Source: an uncultured Pseudomonadota bacterium (lineage in GTDB: Bacteria; Pseudomonadota; Gammaproteobacteria; Burkholderiales; Burkholderiaceae). From it: DNA of 39,464 nt. Location: positions 1 through 39,464 of the forward strand of contig CAMLIZ010000028.1 in the NCBI GenBank assembly GCA_946480245.1, in the 5' to 3' direction. This document shows positions 17,718 through 27,129 of this stretch, piece by piece. A program made the translations under genes and the position numbers. Each line of letters starts with the position of its first letter. Within the stretch, counting starts at the first letter, position 1. Under the pieces are notes generated by a model. That model did not search any database. It worked only from the letters and a program-made list of their open reading frames with translations, and was not told the DNA's origin.

Positions 17718-19085
17718 TCAGGCGACGAGGTCGGGCACCGCACGGCGCCCCGCCTCGCTGAACTCCTGCGAGACCCACTTGAACTTGCCGCTCGCCAGGA
17801 GCGGGATCTGGTCCACCAGCTGCAATCGCACACGGATGCGCCCGGAGACCAGTGCATGGAAGTTGTTCAATAGCTGGGCCTGGTGGGCGGCGGCGAAGCC
17901 GGGCTGCGCCACCACGCGCACCACCCATTCGTCGGCGCGCGTCTGTGCCACCTGCGCCTGAGCGATCAAGGGCACGCCCTTGAACGCGAACGTGATCACC
18001 GCCGGGCTCACCGGTTCGCCGTCGAGGTCGTACAGCTGGTCGTCCAGCCGGCCGCCGACGCTTTCGAAGTACGGATAGCTGCGTCCGCAGGCGCAGGTGC
18101 CGCGGCCCCAGCGCGCGACGTCGGTGAGCCGGTAGCGGATCAGCGGCATCGCGAGGTTGTGCAGCGTGGTGCCGACCACGAAGCCGGCGCCGTCGGCAGG
18201 GCGGCCGTCCGCGTCGAGCAGCTCGACCACCGCGTACTCCGGGTTCACATGCAGCTTGCCGTGCTCGCATTCGGCGGCGAAGGCCACGCGCTCGGCCATG
18301 CCGTAGTGGTCGAACACCCGGGCGCCGAACACCGCCTCCACCGTTTCGCGCTGCAAGGGCATCAGCAGCTCCGAGCTGGTGATCACCGAGCGCAGCGGCG
18401 CGCGCAGCCGGATGCCGGCGTCGCGCAGCAGCGTGGCCAGCCGGTAGGCCGCGGACGGGTAGGCGCGCAGCTGCGTGGGAGCATGCTCGTCGATGGCGGC
18501 GGCAATCGCGCCGACGTTGGCGGCCGTGAGGTGGCGCGTCGAGACGAACAGCTGCTCGCCCACGCGATCGTGGAACCAGAACGGCGGCGCCGTCTGCGAG
18601 GAGGCCACCACCAGATCGCCGCGCAGCACCACCTGCTTCTCGCCCGGGCGCCAGCCGGCCCACTCCCAGTGCTGGCAGCAGAAGGCCTGCTCCCACAAGG
18701 TGGAGTCGTAGCTGCGAAAGGTGTCCAGCGGAGTGCCGGTGGTGCCGCTCGTCTTGCCGACGGCGTACCAGGGCCGCGGCCGGCCCTCGTGCGGGTAGTA
18801 GGCGCTGCGCTGGTGCAGCAGCGCCTGCTTGTCGATCACCGGCAGGGTGCGCAGGAACGCATGCAGCCCGGTCTGCGGCACCTGGCCTTGCAGGCTGCGA
18901 TAGGCCGGAAGCCGCTGCGATGCGGCAAGCAGCGCACGGCGAAGCAGCGCCTCCTGGTGGATCTGCAACTGCTCCATCGGCAGCCGCTCGCGCACGCGCA
19001 TCGCGCGCACGCGGGACTGCACCACCGGCACCGCGCGCGCCATGTGGCGGAACGCGTACTTGAGGGCCAACCCGGGAGCCTTCAT
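17718..19085 (-). CDS. CapK/PaaK-like adenylate-forming enzyme
   Basis: The 455-residue protein belongs to the phenylacetate-CoA ligase/CapK branch of AMP-forming ligases. It shows the P-loop GKTSGTTGTPLDTFRS near residue 110, VITSSELLMPLQRE, VFDHYGMAERVAFAAEC (the adenylate-binding Y-G-x-x-E), and RYRLTDVARWGRGTCACGRS, with paired cysteines seen in this family. CapK-like genes are common in capsule loci, but their reaction is poorly defined; they may activate a carboxylic acid for attachment to sugar or amide nitrogen. The start overlaps the acetyltransferase stop (ATGA). Linked neighbours (acetyltransferase, AsnB) suggest a polymer-modifying role, which is inference. Confidence 0.88.
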   Translation of the reverse strand: MKAPGLALKYAFRHMARAVPVVQSRVRAMRVRERLPMEQLQIHQEALLRRALLAASQRLPAYRSLQGQVPQTGLHAFLRTLPVIDKQALLHQRSAYYPHEGRPRPWYAVGKTSGTTGTPLDTFRSYDSTLWEQAFCCQHWEWAGWRPGEKQVVLRGDLVVASSQTAPPFWFHDRVGEQLFVSTRHLTAANVGAIAAAIDEHAPTQLRAYPSAAYRLATLLRDAGIRLRAPLRSVITSSELLMPLQRETVEAVFGARVFDHYGMAERVAFAAECEHGKLHVNPEYAVVELLDADGRPADGAGFVVGTTLHNLAMPLIRYRLTDVARWGRGTCACGRSYPYFESVGGRLDDQLYDLDGEPVSPAVITFAFKGVPLIAQAQVAQTRADEWVVRVVAQPGFAAAHQAQLLNNFHALVSGRIRVRLQLVDQIPLLASGKFKWVSQEFSEAGRRAVPDLVA

Positions 19086-19723
19086 ACGCCGTCGTCCTCC
19101 GAAGGCACGGCCACGACGGGCTGGTTGCCCTTGTACGACACGATGCGAAAGCCGGGGTCGAGCACCGCGACCGCGTTGTCCGGCAGGTCGGTGTGGACCA
19201 CCGCATTGGCACCGATCTTCACGTTGTCCCCGATGCGGATGCGCCCGAACAGCCGTGCGCCGGGCGCGATGTACACGTTGTCGCCGATCACCGGCGTGCC
19301 GCGCTGGTCGCCCTGGCCCGAGACGCCGATCGTGACGCCCTGCGACAGCGTGAAGCGCCGCCCGATGACGGCGCCCGAGGCCACGGTGATGCCGCCGAAG
19401 TGGCCGATGTACAGGCCCGGGCCGATGCGCGCCGCGCGCGGCAGCTCGATGCCCCAGCAGACGCGCACCAGCGTGTCCAGCACGAAATACACCGGCTCGA
19501 GAAACAGCCGCAGCGGCCAGGGCATCGCACGCACGCTCTGGCCGAAGCGGAACACCACCGCCGCGTGCACGCCCGGCGCGCGCAGGCAGGCGATCGCGCG
19601 CAGCAACGGCCGCCCCGACGCGATGGCATAGGTGCGCGCAAGGTCGGCGCGCAGCAGGCGCAAGCCACCCGTGGGCGCGGCGCGACCCGGCATGCGGTCA
19701 AGCGGTGACGAGAATGACGCCAT
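19082..19723 (-). CDS. Hexapeptide-repeat acyltransferase, serine acetyltransferase-like
   Basis: The 213-residue protein has an N-terminal helical part (ADLARTYAIASGRPLLRAIA) and a left-handed beta-helix: IGPGLYIGHFGGITVASGAV, VTIGVSGQGDQRGTPVIGDN and VKIGANAVVHTDLPDN. The conserved His in YIGHFGGI is the expected catalytic base. It resembles CysE-related O-acetyltransferases found in polysaccharide loci, which acetylate sugars rather than serine. The start at 19723 follows GGGAGCGAAGG directly and overlaps the preceding GHL15 gene by 26 nt. A shorter start at 19693 (MPGRAAP) has a poorer ribosome site. The acetyl acceptor is unknown. Confidence 0.87.
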   Translation of the reverse strand: MASFSSPLDRMPGRAAPTGGLRLLRADLARTYAIASGRPLLRAIACLRAPGVHAAVVFRFGQSVRAMPWPLRLFLEPVYFVLDTLVRVCWGIELPRAARIGPGLYIGHFGGITVASGAVIGRRFTLSQGVTIGVSGQGDQRGTPVIGDNVYIAPGARLFGRIRIGDNVKIGANAVVHTDLPDNAVAVLDPGFRIVSYKGNQPVVAVPSEDDGV

Positions 19724-20945
19724 CCTTCGCTCCCAGGGTGATGCGCTTGGCTGGAGCACCGGTGTTGAGCCCGGGCTCCTGTGCGCCGCGCAGGTGCCGG
19801 TATCCGGGCGCCACCTCGACCTCCGCCTGCCGGCTCGACGGATTGAGCAGCACCATGCCGCCTTCGAAGCGGCGCCTGTACACCGCGCTGTCCCAGGCGT
19901 GCTGCTGCGGCGGGTCGAGCGGCGCGCCGAGCGGCGCGTCGAATTCGTCGAACCACGGGGCCGTGCCGTACTGGTTCTCGAGCGTGGAGTAGGCGAAGTA
20001 GCCGTCGTCCATCAGGCACGAGGCCAGGCCGTAGCGCATGAGCCGATAGTCGTCGGCGCGGCCCACCACGCCGAAGCCCACCAGCCTGGGCGCACGCGTG
20101 TTCGCCAGCGCGGACTGGTAGCGTCGCATCGCGCTGCCCCAGCCGCCCCAGCTCTCCACCGACCAGCTCTTGCCGACCAGGGCCTCCAGGAAGGCGCCGT
20201 CGAGTTGGCCCGCGTATTCCGGCGAACTCAGGTCGTCGGTGTTGGCGATGATCAGCGCGTCGGGCTGCAAGGCCCGCACGCGCCGCCAGGAACGCACATG
20301 CCCCTGGCGGAAGGCCCGCGCGATGCGGGGATCGTCGTTGGCGTCGTCGTGGCCGTCGCCATCCCAGTCGGCGCGCTTGACCAGCGGCTGACTCATGCTG
20401 TTGTCGAAGTACCAGGCGTCGACCTGGGGGCGGTGCGCGTGGTAGAGCCGGTAGTCATGCTCCACCAGCCACTCCGGGTAGCGCCGGCCTTCGGCATCGG
20501 GTGGCGCCCAGTCGGTGATGTTGACGTCGAACGTGTCGTACGCGCTGGTCCAGCGTGCACGGTTGCCGTGGGCGTCGCGCAACCACCAGCCGGCCCCGTC
20601 GATCTTGCCGGCGCGATCCTTCGCCCGCAGCGTGCCGTCCGCCACCGTGCTGTACTGCGCGATCAGCAGCTTGCGGTTGAGCTGCTTCAGCGCGCGCAAC
20701 GCATCGCCGATCGGGTCGGACGAGCCGCGCCCCTGGTGCCACTCCGGAAAGAAGTCGAGCACCACCACGTCGTAGCGCGCGAGCGCCTGCTGGTAGCCCG
20801 GCTCGTCGTAGTGCTTGGCACCGATGTTCATGCCCATCAGCCGGGGAAACGGCGGCGCGAACCCGCCATGGCCGGCGCCTGCTGCAGCGGTGCCGGTGCC
20901 GAGCGCCGCCAGCGTGCCGGCAGCGAGCAGGTCGCGCCGTCTCAC
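19698..20945 (-). CDS. GHL15-like glycoside hydrolase with Tat-like signal (paralog 3, inside the operon)
   Basis: The GTG start at 20945 has GGAGGG six bases upstream and overlaps the preceding stop as GTGA, giving 415 residues. The N-terminus RRRDLLAAGTLAALGTG looks like a twin-arginine signal; no lipobox and no Ala-Pro stalk are present. The domain aligns with paralogs 1 and 2: LMGMNIGAKHYDEP, KQLNRKLLIAQYSTV, DAWYFDNSMSQPL (Asp181), DGAFLEALVGKSWSVESWGG (Glu254, again 73 residues after the Asp), RYGLASCLMDDGYFAY and WFDEFDAPLG. Divergence from the other two is much greater than between them, so this is probably the ancestral, operon-bound copy. It sits between the O-antigen ligase/polymerase and the acetyltransferase, suggesting action on the finished chain in the periplasm. 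Confidence 0.85.
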   Translation of the reverse strand: MRRRDLLAAGTLAALGTGTAAAGAGHGGFAPPFPRLMGMNIGAKHYDEPGYQQALARYDVVVLDFFPEWHQGRGSSDPIGDALRALKQLNRKLLIAQYSTVADGTLRAKDRAGKIDGAGWWLRDAHGNRARWTSAYDTFDVNITDWAPPDAEGRRYPEWLVEHDYRLYHAHRPQVDAWYFDNSMSQPLVKRADWDGDGHDDANDDPRIARAFRQGHVRSWRRVRALQPDALIIANTDDLSSPEYAGQLDGAFLEALVGKSWSVESWGGWGSAMRRYQSALANTRAPRLVGFGVVGRADDYRLMRYGLASCLMDDGYFAYSTLENQYGTAPWFDEFDAPLGAPLDPPQQHAWDSAVYRRRFEGGMVLLNPSSRQAEVEVAPGYRHLRGAQEPGLNTGAPAKRITLGAKDGVILVTA

Positions 20946-22468
20946 GTGGCCCTCCACGACGCCGCGCGGGCGCGCGCGGCAGCCATGCGCTGCATGCGGC
21001 GCGCCACGCGCCGCGGCACCGCCTCTTCGGCGGGGGCGGGAACGATGACCGCATAGCCGATGGCCAGGCCCACGGCGACCCAGAAGAAGATCTGCTCCGG
21101 CGCCGGATACGCGTGGCCGTTGGAGATGCCGTACACCAGCATCGCGATCAGGCCCGCGGACGCGCCGAGGAAGAAGCCGCGCATCGCCGGCGGCACCTCC
21201 TCGCTTCGGCCCAGGCGCCGGAAGGTGCGCCAGGTGTAGCGGTAGAACAGGAACATGGTGGCCGCGCCGATCAGCCCCATGTCCATCAGGATCTCGAGGT
21301 ACATGTTGTGCGGGTGCGTGGCGACGTAGTTCGAGGTCTTCACGTAGTTGGACCATTCGGTCGACAGCGTGCCGCGGCCCCACAGCGGGCTGCGCAGGAT
21401 CTCCGGCGCCAGCTGCTCCCATATGTAGGTGCGGCCTGCGGTGAGTTCGTCGCCCTTGTCCTGCACGCTGGCGATCGACGAGGTTTCGTCGAGACCGCGC
21501 GACATGCGCTCGTACACCGCGTCGGGCGCGAATGCGGCCGCGGTCGCCACGATGGCCAGGGTGACCAGCAGCGTGCGCACGCGCCGGAAGTGCCACACGT
21601 ACATGCCCACCACCGCCACCAGGCCGAGGAAGCCGCCGCGCGAGAACGTGAGGATCACGCCGGCGCCCAGCAGCATCACCGCCACGCCAAGGCAGAGGCG
21701 GCGCATGTAGCCCTGCACGAACGGACGCATGAACAGCGCCGGCGCGAACGCGCCGAGCAGCATCACCGATGCCTCGTTGTTGTGGCGGCCGAGCAGGCTG
21801 AGGAACGCGCGCGAATCCTTCAGTTGCTCCAGCGAGATGCCGGTGACCGCGATCAAGACCACGGTGGCTGCGACGAACAGCAGCCCCGACACGATGACCG
21901 CCACCGCGAAGCGCATGCCGCGCCGGTCGGTCACCACCGCGGCGCCCGCCACGCAGGCCATCACGACCACCAGCATCTGCTTGAGGTACTGGCTGACCCA
22001 GTACTGACGCAGCCCATACGCCTCGATCTTGTTGAGGGCGAGGAAGTGCTGCGGGATCTCGCCGACGTGCAGGCTGCCGATGAGCGCCGCCACGGTCATG
22101 GGCACCAGATAGAACCACAGCAGCTCGCGAGGCACCGGAAAGATCGGCGTCTTGCCCGAGAGCTTGACCATCAGCATGCGCAGCAGATAGAGCATGCACA
22201 CGCCGGCCAGCAGCAGGTTCACGATGTTCAGCGAGCCGGCCTGCGGGATCACCGGCGACGCCGCATACGGCAGCACCAGGATCAGCATCAGCACGCCCAT
22301 CCGGTAGTCCGTCAGCAACAGCGTGGCGGGGATCAGCAGCGACAGGAAGAGCACCTGGCCCACCCACCCGAGCACCGCGCCGGCGACGCCCAGCAGGAGC
22401 GCGAGCATCAGCGCGGACAGCACGACGGCGGGAATGGCCCAGTTGTTGGCTTGGGAGCGGGACTTCAT
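20942..22468 (-). CDS. O-antigen ligase/polymerase family membrane protein (Wzy/WaaL-like)
   Basis: The 508-residue protein is highly hydrophobic with about ten predicted membrane helices, for example NWAIPAVVLSALMLALLLGV, MGVLMLILVLPYAASPVI and MLVVVMACVAGAAVV. A large periplasmic loop holds EQLAPEILRSPLWGRGTLST and THPHNMYLEILMDMGLIGAA, the H-N-x-x-L signature of the O-antigen ligase/polymerase family. It most likely polymerises the lipid-linked repeat units in the periplasm. The start at 22468 has GGAGG seven bases upstream and overlaps the GT2 stop (ATGA). Ligase and polymerase cannot be told apart by sequence; context with EpsF/EpsE favours polymerase. Confidence 0.88.
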   Translation of the reverse strand: MKSRSQANNWAIPAVVLSALMLALLLGVAGAVLGWVGQVLFLSLLIPATLLLTDYRMGVLMLILVLPYAASPVIPQAGSLNIVNLLLAGVCMLYLLRMLMVKLSGKTPIFPVPRELLWFYLVPMTVAALIGSLHVGEIPQHFLALNKIEAYGLRQYWVSQYLKQMLVVVMACVAGAAVVTDRRGMRFAVAVIVSGLLFVAATVVLIAVTGISLEQLKDSRAFLSLLGRHNNEASVMLLGAFAPALFMRPFVQGYMRRLCLGVAVMLLGAGVILTFSRGGFLGLVAVVGMYVWHFRRVRTLLVTLAIVATAAAFAPDAVYERMSRGLDETSSIASVQDKGDELTAGRTYIWEQLAPEILRSPLWGRGTLSTEWSNYVKTSNYVATHPHNMYLEILMDMGLIGAATMFLFYRYTWRTFRRLGRSEEVPPAMRGFFLGASAGLIAMLVYGISNGHAYPAPEQIFFWVAVGLAIGYAVIVPAPAEEAVPRRVARRMQRMAAARARAASWRAT

Positions 22469-23592
22469 GGATGCCCTCCATCTCGACCGAAGGGATCGGC
22501 CTTCACCAGCGGACCGCGGCCGATGCTGAGGAGGCTGTGTGCCAGGCAGCGCATGCGCAAGGAGGCGTCGCCGCGACCGGCGAGGAACGGCAGCAGCCGC
22601 CCCATGTATTCCAGGCCGGGGCGCAACCCTTCGGCCTTGGTGGCTTCGAGCAGCGCGAGATCCCACACGCGGGCCGCCGCCCGGCGCAGCGCCTGCGCCG
22701 GATAACGCGCGCTGGCGTCGTTGGCGTGCAGCACCAGCTGCAGCCATGTGCGCACCTTGGCCAGCCACGCTTGCGACAGCGCACCGCGCGGCTGCCGGCC
22801 GAAGTACATCAGCTTGGCAAGGAATGCAGGATCGATGGCCGTGGCCGCAACGCCTGCCGCGAGCAGCAAGCGCCGCTGCGTGACGAGCGCACCTTCGGCT
22901 ACGCGTTCGAGCTTGGAGGCCATGATGCCGTCGGGCGACAAGCGGTAGTTCACCAGCGGCTCGCGCACCAGCGCCACCTCGTGGCGTTCGGCCACTTCGG
23001 CGGCCAGCGCGTAGTCCTCGGCGTACATCGGCTGGAAGCCGTGTGCCGGCACCGCGTCGGCGCGCAGCATGTACACGGCGGGAAACGGGTTGGCGAAGAG
23101 CATCAGCGGCTTCAGTGCTTCGTCCGGCAGGCGCCAGGTGTCGCGCCCGGTGGAGACCAGGCGGCCGGCCGCGTCGGTGCGATTGACCAGGCAGCCGACC
23201 AGCGCCACCTCCGGCCGCGCCTGCAACACGCCCAGCTGGGTGGCGATGCGGTGCGGCAAGCTGGTGTCGTCGCCATCCAGCAGCGCGATGTAGGGCGCGC
23301 GTGCCAGCGCCAGCCCGGCGTTGCGCGCCGCACTGAGACCGCCGTTGCGCCGAAGCCGATGGATCGCCAGGCGCGGGTCGCGCAGTTCGGCCAGGCTGGC
23401 CACGGCGTCGTCGGTGGAGGCGTCGTCGATCACCAGCACCTCGAGGTCGGACCAGCTCTGCGCGAGCAGGCTCATCACCGCCTCTCGCAGGTAGCCCCCC
23501 ACGTTGTAGGCCGGCACGATCACCGACACGCGTGGTGCCGCCTGCGGGCCGGGCTTCACCACGTCGTGCTCGGGCAGCTGAAGCCGGATCAT
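22465..23592 (-). CDS. Glycosyltransferase family 2 protein
   Basis: The 375-residue GT-A enzyme has the classic N-terminal pattern RVSVIVPAYNVGGYLREAVM, LEVLVIDDASTDDAVASLAE, NGGLSAARNAGLALARAPYI and ALLDGDDTSLPHRI, where DGDD is the metal/nucleotide-sugar DxD motif. YAEDYALAAEVAERHEVALV contains the likely acceptor-side ED motif. The C-terminal part (about residue 270 onward) is helical and unassigned. It overlaps the flippase and the polymerase genes by 4 nt on each side. It probably adds a sugar to the repeat unit; the donor is not predictable. Confidence 0.93.
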   Translation of the reverse strand: MIRLQLPEHDVVKPGPQAAPRVSVIVPAYNVGGYLREAVMSLLAQSWSDLEVLVIDDASTDDAVASLAELRDPRLAIHRLRRNGGLSAARNAGLALARAPYIALLDGDDTSLPHRIATQLGVLQARPEVALVGCLVNRTDAAGRLVSTGRDTWRLPDEALKPLMLFANPFPAVYMLRADAVPAHGFQPMYAEDYALAAEVAERHEVALVREPLVNYRLSPDGIMASKLERVAEGALVTQRRLLLAAGVAATAIDPAFLAKLMYFGRQPRGALSQAWLAKVRTWLQLVLHANDASARYPAQALRRAAARVWDLALLEATKAEGLRPGLEYMGRLLPFLAGRGDASLRMRCLAHSLLSIGRGPLVKADPFGRDGGHP

Positions 23593-24869
23593 GCGGCGGC
23601 TCCACACTGAGCGGCGGCGCCGATGCGCCTGAGGATCACCACCACCGCGGTGGCCGTGATGGTGGCGTAGACCGCGTAGTACAGCGCGAACGCCTGCGTG
23701 GCGCCGACGGCGCCGTTGCGCTCGACCAGCAGCACGCCGGCGCCCCACCAGAACACACCCATCGCGAGCTCGAAGCCCGCGAGCGCCAGCGGATTGGCCT
23801 TGGCCACCATCAGGTGGCCGAAGAACCACCCGGTCACCTTCAGCGCGTTGCCGGTCATCTGCCATGCGAACAGGTCGCGCATCGCGTAGAACTGCGCGGT
23901 GAAGACGGTGTGCACGATCAGGTCGCGCAGCAGGTAAAGCAAGAAGCTGAACCCGGCCACGGCGGGGATCAGCGTCTTCAAGCCCTTCTTCAGTTCGCGC
24001 CGCAGCGATGGCGCATCGCGCAGCTCGGAAAAGCGCGGCAGGAAATACATGCCGAGCACCACTGTGGCCATGTTGACGTAGAGGTCGGACAGCCTCGTCA
24101 CGCCTTGCAGCAGGCCCACCGACGCCATGCCGGCCTGCCGCGCCAGCGAGTCGCGCACGAGGATCTGCACCAGCGGTGCCGCGATCGCGCTCACGGCCGC
24201 CATCGGCACGAAGGCCACCGCCGCGCGCGCCTCCGCGCGGAAGAAGCCGTACGACAGCGGTCGCGCCGGCCACCACCCTCGCGTGCGGCCCACCAGCCAC
24301 GCCACGAGCCCGATGCCGGCAGGCACCAGCGAGCCGGCAATCAGCCCGCCGCGCACGCCGAGCGAAGGGCACAGCACCGCGAACAGCAACAGCGTGGACA
24401 GGCCCCCGCCCACCTGCATGAAGGTGACGGCCTTGTAGTCGCGCACGCCATTGGCCGCGCCGAGCACGAGCGTGCCGAGCAGTGCGACCACGAAGCCCAG
24501 CGCGAACAGCAGCAGCGGCAGTTGCAGGTCGGGGTCGTGCAGCAGCGCCCGCGCAAGCCAGCCGGAGACCAGCGCAATGATCAAGGCCACCGGCACGCCG
24601 GCGGCCAGCACCAGGCGCATGGCGGTGCCGAGCAGGCGCGCCCGGGCCTCGGGGTCGGCGCCGTATTGCGCGGTGCGCCGCACGAGGCCGGTATTGAGCC
24701 CACCGGCCACCGCACCTTGCGTCATCGCGACGAACTGCTGCAGTTGCCCGAGCACGCCCATGCCGGCCGGCCCGAGGAAGACCGATGTGATCTTCACGCT
24801 GAGAAAGCTGGTGGCCACGGACGCGAGCGTCTGCACCATGCTCATGGAAGCGGCGCGGCGCAGTGTCAT
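23589..24869 (-). CDS. Lipid-linked oligosaccharide flippase, Wzx type
   Basis: The 426-residue integral membrane protein has about twelve hydrophobic helices and begins with the typical Wzx N-terminus MSMVQTLASVATSFLSVKIT followed by SVFLGPAGMGVLGQLQQF. This opening resembles O-antigen translocases of the WzxE group. Later helices include LLLFALGFVVALLGTLVLGA and AAVAFVPMAAVSAIAAPLVQ. It would turn undecaprenyl-diphosphate-linked repeat units to the periplasmic face for polymerisation. The start at 24869 (MTLRRAASM) overlaps the upstream GT4 stop by ATGA. A second Met nine codons later is a possible alternative start. Confidence 0.9.
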   Translation of the reverse strand: MTLRRAASMSMVQTLASVATSFLSVKITSVFLGPAGMGVLGQLQQFVAMTQGAVAGGLNTGLVRRTAQYGADPEARARLLGTAMRLVLAAGVPVALIIALVSGWLARALLHDPDLQLPLLLFALGFVVALLGTLVLGAANGVRDYKAVTFMQVGGGLSTLLLFAVLCPSLGVRGGLIAGSLVPAGIGLVAWLVGRTRGWWPARPLSYGFFRAEARAAVAFVPMAAVSAIAAPLVQILVRDSLARQAGMASVGLLQGVTRLSDLYVNMATVVLGMYFLPRFSELRDAPSLRRELKKGLKTLIPAVAGFSFLLYLLRDLIVHTVFTAQFYAMRDLFAWQMTGNALKVTGWFFGHLMVAKANPLALAGFELAMGVFWWGAGVLLVERNGAVGATQAFALYYAVYATITATAVVVILRRIGAAAQCGAAA

Positions 24870-25999
24870 GCGAGAGCGGGCGCAGGTTGCGCCGTGATCC
24901 GGTCGAAGACACCCTCGTAGGCGTCCACCACCGCGGCGACGCCGTGATGGCGACGTACGTATTCGGCAGCCCGGGCCCCCTCGCGCTGCCACAGCGCGGG
25001 GTCGCTTGCCAGCCGCTGCAGCGCCTGCGCCATCGCGTCGAGATCGGCAACGGTCACGCCGACCGGTTCGCCGCCGAGCAGCGCGTTCGTGTCGAAGAAC
25101 GACACGGTCGGAATGCCGCGCGACCAGGCCTGCAGGAAGGTGTTCGGGAAGCCTTCGCTGATCGAGGTGTTCACGAAGATCGCGGCATCGTCGAAATGCG
25201 CCTCCACGTCCACGTGCGGCACGAAGCCGGTCATCTCGACGTTGGGCAGCGCCGCTGCACGCGCACGCAGCGCGTCGAAGTGCGCGGCGCCTGCGCCCGG
25301 ACCGCCGATCAGCTTGAAGCGCAAGCCGGGCAGCCGCTGGGCAAGATCGAGGAACAGCTCGGGCCGCTTCATCGGCTTGACCGAGGCCGCCCACAGCACG
25401 GTGCCGCCATGCCGCGCGGGCTGGCCCTGATGACCGTAGCAGCTGTTGATGCGAATCGAGTCGCGGCCGAACACCTCATGGCAGCGTTGCCGCTGGCGCT
25501 CGGTTTGCACCACCACGGCATCGGCGCGCCGCACGCCATAGCGGTACAGCGCCTTGTCGCGGCCGTAGCGGATCAGCGGCAGCGCCGGCTCGAAGTCGAA
25601 GTCGTGCGCGCCGGCAAACAGCATCTGACGGCCGTGGCGGCGGGCGAAGGCGGCCACGAAGCCGGTGAGTGCGCCGCCCGCGCGCTGGTAATAGATGTCC
25701 GCGTCGGCGCGCTTCATGGCCCGCCACACGCTGGTCAGGCGCGGATGGATGAAGCGCAGCATCGGGACCCCGGCCTGCGGGGCATGCATGGTGAGCAGGC
25801 GCACGCCGCGCACCGACGCCCCCTCGCGCTGCCCGTGGTCCATCGAGATCATCGACACGTCGTAGCCGCGGCGCGCGAGTTCGGCGGCGATGAACGACTG
25901 CTGCACTTCCGCGCCGCCGACCAGCGGCACCGAGCGGTCGCCGGCCAGCACCGGGTAGCCCGTTGGCGTGACGAAGCACACACGCGGCAACGCCTTCAT
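24866..25999 (-). CDS. Glycosyltransferase family 4 protein
   Basis: The 377-residue GT-B enzyme has VCFVTPTGYPVLAG and GGAEVQQSFIAAELARRGYD at the N-terminus, VLWAASVKPMKRPELFLDLA in the donor domain, and NTSISEGFPNTFLQAWSRG near residue 305. In the usual E-x7-E motif the second Glu is Gln here (EGFPNTFLQ), a change seen in some GT4 subgroups. ATGA overlaps join it to the upstream GT4 and the downstream flippase. Acceptor and donor are unknown. Confidence 0.92.
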   Translation of the reverse strand: MKALPRVCFVTPTGYPVLAGDRSVPLVGGAEVQQSFIAAELARRGYDVSMISMDHGQREGASVRGVRLLTMHAPQAGVPMLRFIHPRLTSVWRAMKRADADIYYQRAGGALTGFVAAFARRHGRQMLFAGAHDFDFEPALPLIRYGRDKALYRYGVRRADAVVVQTERQRQRCHEVFGRDSIRINSCYGHQGQPARHGGTVLWAASVKPMKRPELFLDLAQRLPGLRFKLIGGPGAGAAHFDALRARAAALPNVEMTGFVPHVDVEAHFDDAAIFVNTSISEGFPNTFLQAWSRGIPTVSFFDTNALLGGEPVGVTVADLDAMAQALQRLASDPALWQREGARAAEYVRRHHGVAAVVDAYEGVFDRITAQPAPALA

Positions 26000-27129
26000 G
26001 GCAGGCTCTCCCGCGGCACCACGGCGTGCGGCCGCACGTGGCGGGCGTACACCTGCAGCATGGCCTGAGCGCTCGCCGCGGCGGTGGCATGCGCCTCCAC
26101 CCAGCGGCGCTGCTCGGCAGCCACCTCGCCCCGCTGGGCAGCCGCGCGCGCGATCGCCTCGGCGAGCTCGGCCTCCTCGCGCGACGCCACCACCTGCCAT
26201 GGCATCGGCAGGATGCGCCGGACGTCGGAATACGCGGTGCTCACCACCGGTGTGCCGCAGGCCATGGCCTCGAGCACGACGTTGGGAAAGCCTTCCCAGC
26301 GCGATGTGACGAGCACCACGTCACACGAGGCCATCAACGCGGGCACGTCCTCGCGGTGGCCCACGAAGCGCACTGCGTCGCGCAGCCGCATTTGTTCGCA
26401 GGCCTCCAGCACCTCTTTCTTGTAGTCGGTGGCAGCGTCCCAGAGCGAATCACCGGCAAAGATGAAGCGCCAGCCGGGACCGGCGTCGACGAGGCGACGC
26501 GCCACGCGCAATGCAAGCAGCTGGTCCTTCTCGGGCTTGATCGACCCGACAACGCACACACGCTTGCACGGGCCCGGCCACATCTGCTCGGCAGGGCGGC
26601 CACCGACCGCCACGGCCTCGTCGATCTGGCGCAGGTCGATGCCGTTCCATACGGTGTGCACGCGCTCGGCGCGCTGGTACTGCACCTTGCAGGCGTGTGC
26701 CGCGCCGGCATGGGTGTTGGCCACGACGCCATCGGTCAGCGCAGCGGTGAGCCGGTAGCCCAGCCGCTGCACCGCCCCCAGGCGGTAGTTGTCGCTGCGC
26801 TCGGAGCCGAGCACGGGCACGCCCGTGCCCCAGCCGGCCAGACGCGCATAGACGTTGCCGTCGTACAGGAAGCTGTGCACCACGTCCGGCTGCCAGCGCG
26901 CCAGGTGGGCCCGCAGCCGCGCGAGCACCTGCACATCGAGGCGACGCCGCTTCTGGTCGACGACGAGCTCGATCGACGTGCCGCGCAATTCGTCGGCGCG
27001 CGGCACGTGCTTGGTGAGGGTGTAGATGCACACGTCGTGGCCGCCCCGCACCAGCTCGCGCGCCAGCATCACCAACTGCCTCTCGGCGCCCCCGCGGCCG
27101 AGGCCGCTGATCACGTAGAGGATCCTCAC
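25996..27129 (-). CDS. Glycosyltransferase family 4 protein
   Basis: The GTG start at 27129 overlaps the asnB stop as GTGA and gives 377 residues opening VRILYVISGLGRGGAERQLV, a standard GT4 N-terminus. VVHSFLYDGNVYARLAG and VCVVGSIKPEKDQLLALRVA lie in the middle, and SRWEGFPNVVLEAMACGTPV carries the E-x7-E motif. Longer in-frame starts run into asnB and have no clear ribosome site. It presumably adds a sugar to the repeat unit; sequence does not show which. Confidence 0.92.
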   Translation of the reverse strand: MRILYVISGLGRGGAERQLVMLARELVRGGHDVCIYTLTKHVPRADELRGTSIELVVDQKRRRLDVQVLARLRAHLARWQPDVVHSFLYDGNVYARLAGWGTGVPVLGSERSDNYRLGAVQRLGYRLTAALTDGVVANTHAGAAHACKVQYQRAERVHTVWNGIDLRQIDEAVAVGGRPAEQMWPGPCKRVCVVGSIKPEKDQLLALRVARRLVDAGPGWRFIFAGDSLWDAATDYKKEVLEACEQMRLRDAVRFVGHREDVPALMASCDVVLVTSRWEGFPNVVLEAMACGTPVVSTAYSDVRRILPMPWQVVASREEAELAEAIARAAAQRGEVAAEQRRWVEAHATAAASAQAMLQVYARHVRPHAVVPRESLP

